From Bombyx mori (lineage: Eukaryota; Arthropoda; Insecta; Lepidoptera; Bombycidae), in the NCBI RefSeq assembly GCF_030269925.1, contig NC_085112.1, positions 9,611,501 through 9,675,500 on the forward strand: a stretch of 64,000 nt of DNA, written 5' to 3'. The notes beneath the pieces were generated by a model. That model was not told where the DNA came from. It made no database searches and saw only the letters and a list, made by a program, of their open reading frames with translations. Position numbers and translations under genes: made by a program. The stretch's first letter is position 1. Each line of letters starts with the position of its first letter. This document shows positions 59,732-64,000 of this stretch, in pieces.

Positions 59732-60874
59732 GCCGGCAAACTTCTTGAGCATCTGTTGACGTAGTGGGGGTAAGTTCGCGCATGGTACACTCACGTGCAA
59801 AAACATTATTTACTCTGCGTCATAATGCAATTAAATTATTAAAATCAACATATGTATTTATTTATATATTTATTAGAACATCAACAAAAAATATAGGTTA
59901 ATAATTGTAATAATTTAATCTTGGGGTAAAATAGATATTCCTTCTATTAAGTCAAAACTAGAGCTGTTGCCAGGTCTTGGTTCAGTTGAAGCGAAGCTGG
60001 TATTTGTATATTTTTTTCGTTATCATAATCTTGACCATCATCATCATCACTGTTTTCATCACCCGAGTCAACTCGGTCGGTTCGGTCTTCTTTTTTGTCT
60101 ATAATTAATATATTTTTTAAAAATATTCGATTCGTAGTAATCGAATATAACTTTTTTCAATTACCAGCTTCCGATTATTTTCTGTTTTTTTTTCTCCATC
60201 TGAAGCCTAGCTCTCAAGCCATTCAAATTTATATCTTCTTTAAATTTTTCGAAGCCTTTCTACGGTACGGAGTTTCGCTGCTTGTTATGTAGTTATTATG
60301 ATTACATCTTTTTATTACTGATTGAACGGAAATATCCATTCCGGTAACTTTCTTCTTCCCTGACCTTTTCTTCCTCGGAGTCCGAAACACGGCGAGCAAG
60401 CCAGAGCCTTTAGCTTCGTTAATAATGCACCTAACAGTACTCACTGATGTTTTTGTTGCTTCCGAAGTCTGTTTTACTTTTCCATATCATTCTTCCCCTG
60501 TTTTTTAAATGAAGCAATATACGTCTTAGACACTTTTTCTACCCTTTCTTTTGAATACTACACCAGTTTGTCGCGGCATAGTGTATTTTTTATAAAAAAT
60601 CAACAAACACTCAACAAATAGCAATGGCAACAAAGTCAACAAGCAATTATAACAAATAACTTAACGATTAATAACGATAGACTTTTCACTGTACGCAAGC
60701 GTACTTTTGGGAGCAAGCGGAACGAGGGCGCGGTGCGGGACGCAAGGTTCGACTGATCTACCAATAAAGCGCTCGATACGATTTCCCCTGCCGTCGCGCC
60801 TCACCCTCACCACCAAAGTGATCTAAAATTCGGTTCTGCGCAGTCAAGGTCATTTGCTCACGAAGTTTGCCGGT
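59732..60874 (-). mobile_element. Inner TIR transposon, Tc1/mariner-type, nested
   Basis: The termini gccggcaaacttcttgagca (left) and the inverse of tgctcacgaagtttgccggt (right) match at 18 of 20 positions and are flanked by TA. The 1,143-bp element carries a decayed reading frame at 60,229-60,579 on the minus strand. It is too short for a full transposase, so it is probably an internally deleted copy. Confidence 0.7.
60229..60579 (-). pseudogene. Decayed transposase-like N-terminal ORF in the inner transposon
   Basis: The frame opens MPRQTGVVFKRKG, breaks by a stop/frame change, and continues with TSVSTVRCIINEAKG, then FRTPRKKRSGKKK. A helix-turn-helix-like segment followed by a PRKKRxG basic stretch is typical of the DNA-binding head of IS630/Tc1-type transposases in insects. 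The catalytic domain is absent. The identification is by pattern and is moderate. Confidence 0.5.
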
Positions 60875-61296
60875 TACTATACCTACAATTTCATTTTAGA
60901 ATTCGAATCTGTAAACAAATTTATTTTACAGGAATTTACTTTTGTAAACATTGCAATGGCTTGATCGAATCACCATCATGAACTTAGCGCACTCTGCTGA
61001 TGCATTTGAAAACGAATTCACGTTCCAATTAAGCTTCAGCATAATTCGGCATGGTGTGCCACTATTCGCATTATGCTCTGTAATTGGAAAACTACCATAG
61101 ATACACGAAATGGACAAAATTTAACAGTTTACGCAACTCGTTTCTCGGATCCCGCCATGTTCAATGAAGGCAATGCATGAAATTGAATGCATTCAATGCA
61201 TTCCGTTTAAGAGAACTTGCAAGCTCATTTCAAAGTGGTAACGTGTGACAAATAGTGGTAAATAAAATAATTATAATTTAAAAATAGTTTAATTTA

Positions 61297-64000
61297 TTAT
61301 CTGATAGTAGTATACTCCACACATCTAGATGGATCTGTAGGGAAATACTCCTGACATTTAGTCATAAGACGTTTAAGCGCTTGAATGTATTTTCTTTGAG
61401 TTTCGTCGTTCATAACGTGTGCTACGTTCTTAGAGAAGATTTTCTCCCGTCCTGTACGGGCGTGAATACCCACCATGGTTACACCGATTGGCCATGGCGC
61501 ATTGCCAATCGCCATTTGAAGATATGCGTCACTGGCCTGAAAACAAAAAAATTGACTTGTTTAAGAGTTTTGTCATTACACAAATTCGTATAAGTAACTT
61601 TTTCAATTCTATAAATTGAATTATAATAGAATCCTTAGACATTTGATTTTAACGCAGAAATAGGTAGAACAGGCTCATAATACATACTCCCAGCAATTAC
61701 AGCTTTATGTTGCTAAAATTAACTCTAACTACGCTATAGTTTGTATTTTTAGATGAATTTAATATATGGGATCTAAATATTAATTATATTAAACCATCAA
61801 AAACCTTAGTTTAAATACGAGAACATGCATGCTTAGTAGCAAAATAGCATGACAATTTGTTTTCATGGATGCTAGTGTTCAAGTTCCTCAGGCATGTCCC
61901 TCCTACGTATTCTCCTAATGCAATTCATCAAATTACTTCTACAATAAATGAATTAAAAAAATGGTTTTTTTTATTGCTTAGATGGGTGGACGAGCTCACA
62001 GCCCACCTGGTGTTAAGTGGTTACTGGAGCCCATAGACATCTACAACGTAAACGCGCCACCCATCTTGAGATATAAGTTCTAAGGTCTCAGTACAGCGGT
62101 AGGCAGCGGCTTGAAGCGGTAGGCAGCGACTTGGCTCTGCTCCTGGCATTGCTGAAGTCCATGGGCGACGGTAACCACTCCCCATCAGGTGGGCCGTATT
62201 GCTCGTCTGCCTACAAGGGCAATAAAAAAAAGTTGCAACGGCTGCCACATCCTTCAAACCGAAACGCATTACTGCTTCATGGCAGAAATAGGCAGGGTGG
62301 TGGTACCTACACCTACCCGTGTGGACTCACAAGAGGTCCTAACACAAGTGTATACCATCACACAATTAAAATCAAAACTGAAAAAGTTATAATTATAGAG
62401 TAAAATTATAATTAGATCTCAATAGGATCCGGTAATCACTTAAAACCAGGTAGGCAGGCTCGTTCTGCCATCCCATGCACTCATATTTGACATGTCCTAG
62501 TACTGCAATCGTTAACTAACCATAATGTAGTTTCTATCTAACAGATGTTTTGTTATTTCTGTTAAACTGTCACAGATGTCTTCAGGCAAGTTTTTCTTTT
62601 TTAGTTTTCTCATTAGAGGCTTGAGATAAACCTGTGTTTGGGTGTATGTGGCTCTCGTCATTTTATGCTTGATTGCTGCTTTCTGTCCTGCTGCAGCAGA
62701 ACTCAGTTGCTGACCCCACAACTTTAGCAAGAACTGAAATAAATAATATTAAATACATGCGAGCGAATCACGCCTGTTACAACTAAAATCATCACAAATA
62801 CACTTCCCACGTCTCATTCCCTGGCAAATTAAATCCAATAGATGTATAACGGCTGACTGGTGTAGTGGTAAGTGACATGTCACTACACAAGGGGGTCGCG
62901 GGTTCGAATCCCGCCAATGGATTATGGATGTATGTTATGGATGTATATTAAATATAATATGTATGTGTATAATAAAATTCTTACATTTATTTCCGTTATC
63001 TGGTACCTGTAACACAAGTTCTTTACGAACTTATCACGGGACCAGTTAACGTGGCGTGACTGTTAGTAAATATTTATTTATTTATTATTATGTTTACCTT
63101 CAAGACGTATACTCTTTGAGCAGTCCATTCCAAAATTTACTTAATTGTACCAACAAGCCAAACAAACATATACTCTACTATGTTATAATTTCAAAAGCTA
63201 TATTCGAAAATCTAAATTCGTGCATATTCAACCTTTTTTATACCTGATATATCTAGAATGATAATGGGTAGTTTTCTTACTTGCAATAATGTCATGATTA
63301 CATTCATATCATGGTTTCTATCGCCTTGTCCCATTGTTTTTGCCATTTCTTGAATGGTTTCATATGTAATAGAATCATCAAGTGCATCTTCTTTGGACGA
63401 ATTTTCACCTTCATTCTATTAAATTTATGATAAATAATTTAAGTCTTTGTACACTTGACATTGGCGAAATCTAAAAGGAAGCCATAAACCTAAGAGATAG
63501 ATAAGACTTTGTATTTTTTTCACAATCTATGGGACGGATTTTCACCTTAATTTTATTAAATTTATGATAAATAATTTTAGTCTGTATTTTTTTCACAATC
63601 TACGTGGTCACTGGTAGTATAGATGGAGAAGAGCTCATGGGAAATCTGATGTTAAGTGATAACAGAGTTCATAGACAAAACGTGATTGCCTCCACCCACC
63701 TTGAGACTTGATGTGTTTGTCTCAATTGTATTGTAATTATAAATACTGATTAGGTAAAATTCGAGAAATTCGTATATGCCAGCAGGTTTTGAATATTGAC
63801 ATAGTTACATAATTTAATTTTTTTAATACACCAGGAGTCTTATCATCTATACCATAATGATTTTGTTAAAAATAAAATGGGGTTTTCACTTTATTATTCT
63901 GTGTATGGCAGTCCAGGCTTGTAAAAAATAATTAGTGTAGTTACCTGAGTTCCTAATGCCAATATTTCATTCAAATATGCTTCATCGACTTTCTCCATCG
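61297..64000 (-). CDS. PRPF18: Pre-mRNA-splicing factor 18, C-terminal part (gene continues beyond window)
   Basis: Four coding exons are in the window on the minus strand: 64,000-63,945 (partial), 63,415-63,281, 62,733-62,521 and 61,536-61,297. They encode the last 213 residues; the family is usually about 340. All junctions are GT-AG in phase 0. The conserved Prp18 fold is clear: [30 protein letters not shown], then [20 protein letters not shown]. The end reads [15 protein letters not shown] and [11 protein letters not shown]. Prp18 acts with Slu7 in the second catalytic step of splicing, at 3' splice-site joining, in the nucleus. The N-terminal exons lie beyond the right edge. An AATAAA on the minus strand at 61,293-61,298 overlaps the stop codon, so a very short 3' untranslated region or a later signal is implied. 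MCM9 lies 3.5 kb downstream on the same strand. Confidence 0.93.
61962..62348 (-). mobile_element. BMC1-type LINE 3' end in PRPF18 intron, interrupted by another repeat
   Basis: Reverse copy starting at the T-run and tattgcttagatgggtgga and ending cacaagaggtcctaacac. Between ctcagtacag and ttgcaacggctg a second element is inserted (62,095-62,231). Removing it restores the family sequence, so the BMC1 copy is the older of the two. Confidence 0.8.
62095..62231 (+). mobile_element. Short LINE-tail repeat nested in BMC1 copy
   Basis: A well-preserved copy whose first about 20 bp (gcggtaggcagcgacttg-like) are duplicated in tandem at its 5' end. It ends aagggcaataaaaaaaa. It is inserted in the opposite orientation to the host BMC1 copy. 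Only one or two bases could be duplicated at the target. Confidence 0.75.
62849..63085 (+). mobile_element. tRNA-derived SINE, copy 2, in PRPF18 intron
   Basis: It has the A-box tggtgtagtggtaagtgaca and the B-box ggttcgaatcc (62,901-62,911), then a body nearly identical to the copy at 32,119. The 6-bp hairpin aagttc/gaactt lies at 63,016-63,032. Its tail is a (TATT)n-like run instead of pure A. It is antisense to PRPF18. Confidence 0.75.
63600..63715 (-). repeat. BMC1-type LINE relic in PRPF18 intron
   Basis: Only the frame of the family is left: gagctcatgggaaatctgat, gttaagtgataacagagttc and cacccaccttgagact. The degree of change makes it one of the oldest copies. Confidence 0.5.

Larger units (their letters stand above)
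59405..61097. mobile_element. Outer inverted-repeat DNA element with TA target site
   Basis: The left end reads tgtagttttccaattgcag and the right end is its near-perfect inverse (ctgtaattggaaaactacca). TA flanks both sides, and the split repeat gives the empty site with a single TA. Subterminal gcattatgc/gcataatgc motifs recur at both ends. Without the inner transposon it would be about 550 bp and non-coding, a MITE of Tc1/mariner type by its TA target. Confidence 0.65.
59275..61150 (-). repeat. Dispersed repeat copy 3, split by a transposon
   Basis: The left part (59,275-59,402) and the right part (61,100-61,150) are the two halves of one minus-strand copy of the family at 27,797 and 45,344. 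When the sequence between them is removed, the text continues in family order. This runs from the tttaaac block to the aaatggacaaaat and cccgcc blocks. The insertion therefore postdates this repeat copy. Confidence 0.7.

Noticed and set aside
1..64000. A new multi-gene defence or biosynthetic system
   Set aside because: The three real genes are conserved single-copy housekeeping genes with unrelated roles, and the rest is explained by transposons or is featureless.

Overview
The window is nuclear DNA of a lepidopteran, most likely a silkmoth (Bombyx). Two signs point there. First, many copies of interspersed repeats that I recognise from memory as Bm1-type SINEs and BMC1-type LINE 3' ends occur throughout. 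Second, the genes have short exons with GT-AG introns in an AT-rich background. There is no operon structure, CRISPR array or rRNA gene, and I found no true tRNA gene.

Positions 1-45,900 hold no host gene that I can support. This is AT-rich intergenic or deep-intronic DNA laced with transposable elements. It contains two adjacent Helitron-like elements (6.2-6.8 kb) with a third copy at 30.1 kb. A 5'-truncated R1-clade LINE with a 12-bp target duplication lies at 9.6-10.4 kb, and a DD41D-type transposase remnant at 11.8-12.2 kb. A 4.95-kb LTR retrotransposon at 14.7-19.7 kb has two 416-bp LTRs that differ at only 4 positions but a wrecked, mosaic interior. There are also several Bm1/BMC1 copies, a tRNA-derived SINE at 32.1 kb, and a pseudogene of a multicopy arthropod protein family at 35 kb.

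Positions 45.9-64 kb are a gene cluster. MTRES1 (mitochondrial transcription rescue factor 1, S4-like RNA-binding; 4 exons, 199 aa, + strand) is complete. It is followed tail-to-tail by a complete 12-exon MCM9 helicase gene (944 aa, - strand, 57,784 down to 47,769). The two stop codons are only 142 bp apart and their poly(A) signals are about 50 bp apart. About 3.5 kb upstream of MCM9, on the same strand, lie the last four coding exons of PRPF18 (pre-mRNA splicing factor 18), which runs off the right edge. I assembled all three genes by hand by matching intron phases, GT-AG sites and known family sequence; every junction keeps the frame.

Transposons sit inside the gene cluster too. An RTE-clade LINE with a 13-bp target duplication lies in an MCM9 intron. 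Between MCM9 and PRPF18 there is a three-level nest: a dispersed repeat split by an inverted-repeat element, which is itself split by a TIR transposon. The genes do not form one pathway: MTRES1 acts in mitochondrial gene expression, MCM9 in homologous recombination and mismatch repair, PRPF18 in splicing. I saw no convincing new cellular system. The most interesting signals are the intact MCM9, the LTR element whose ends look young and interior looks old, and the nested transposons.
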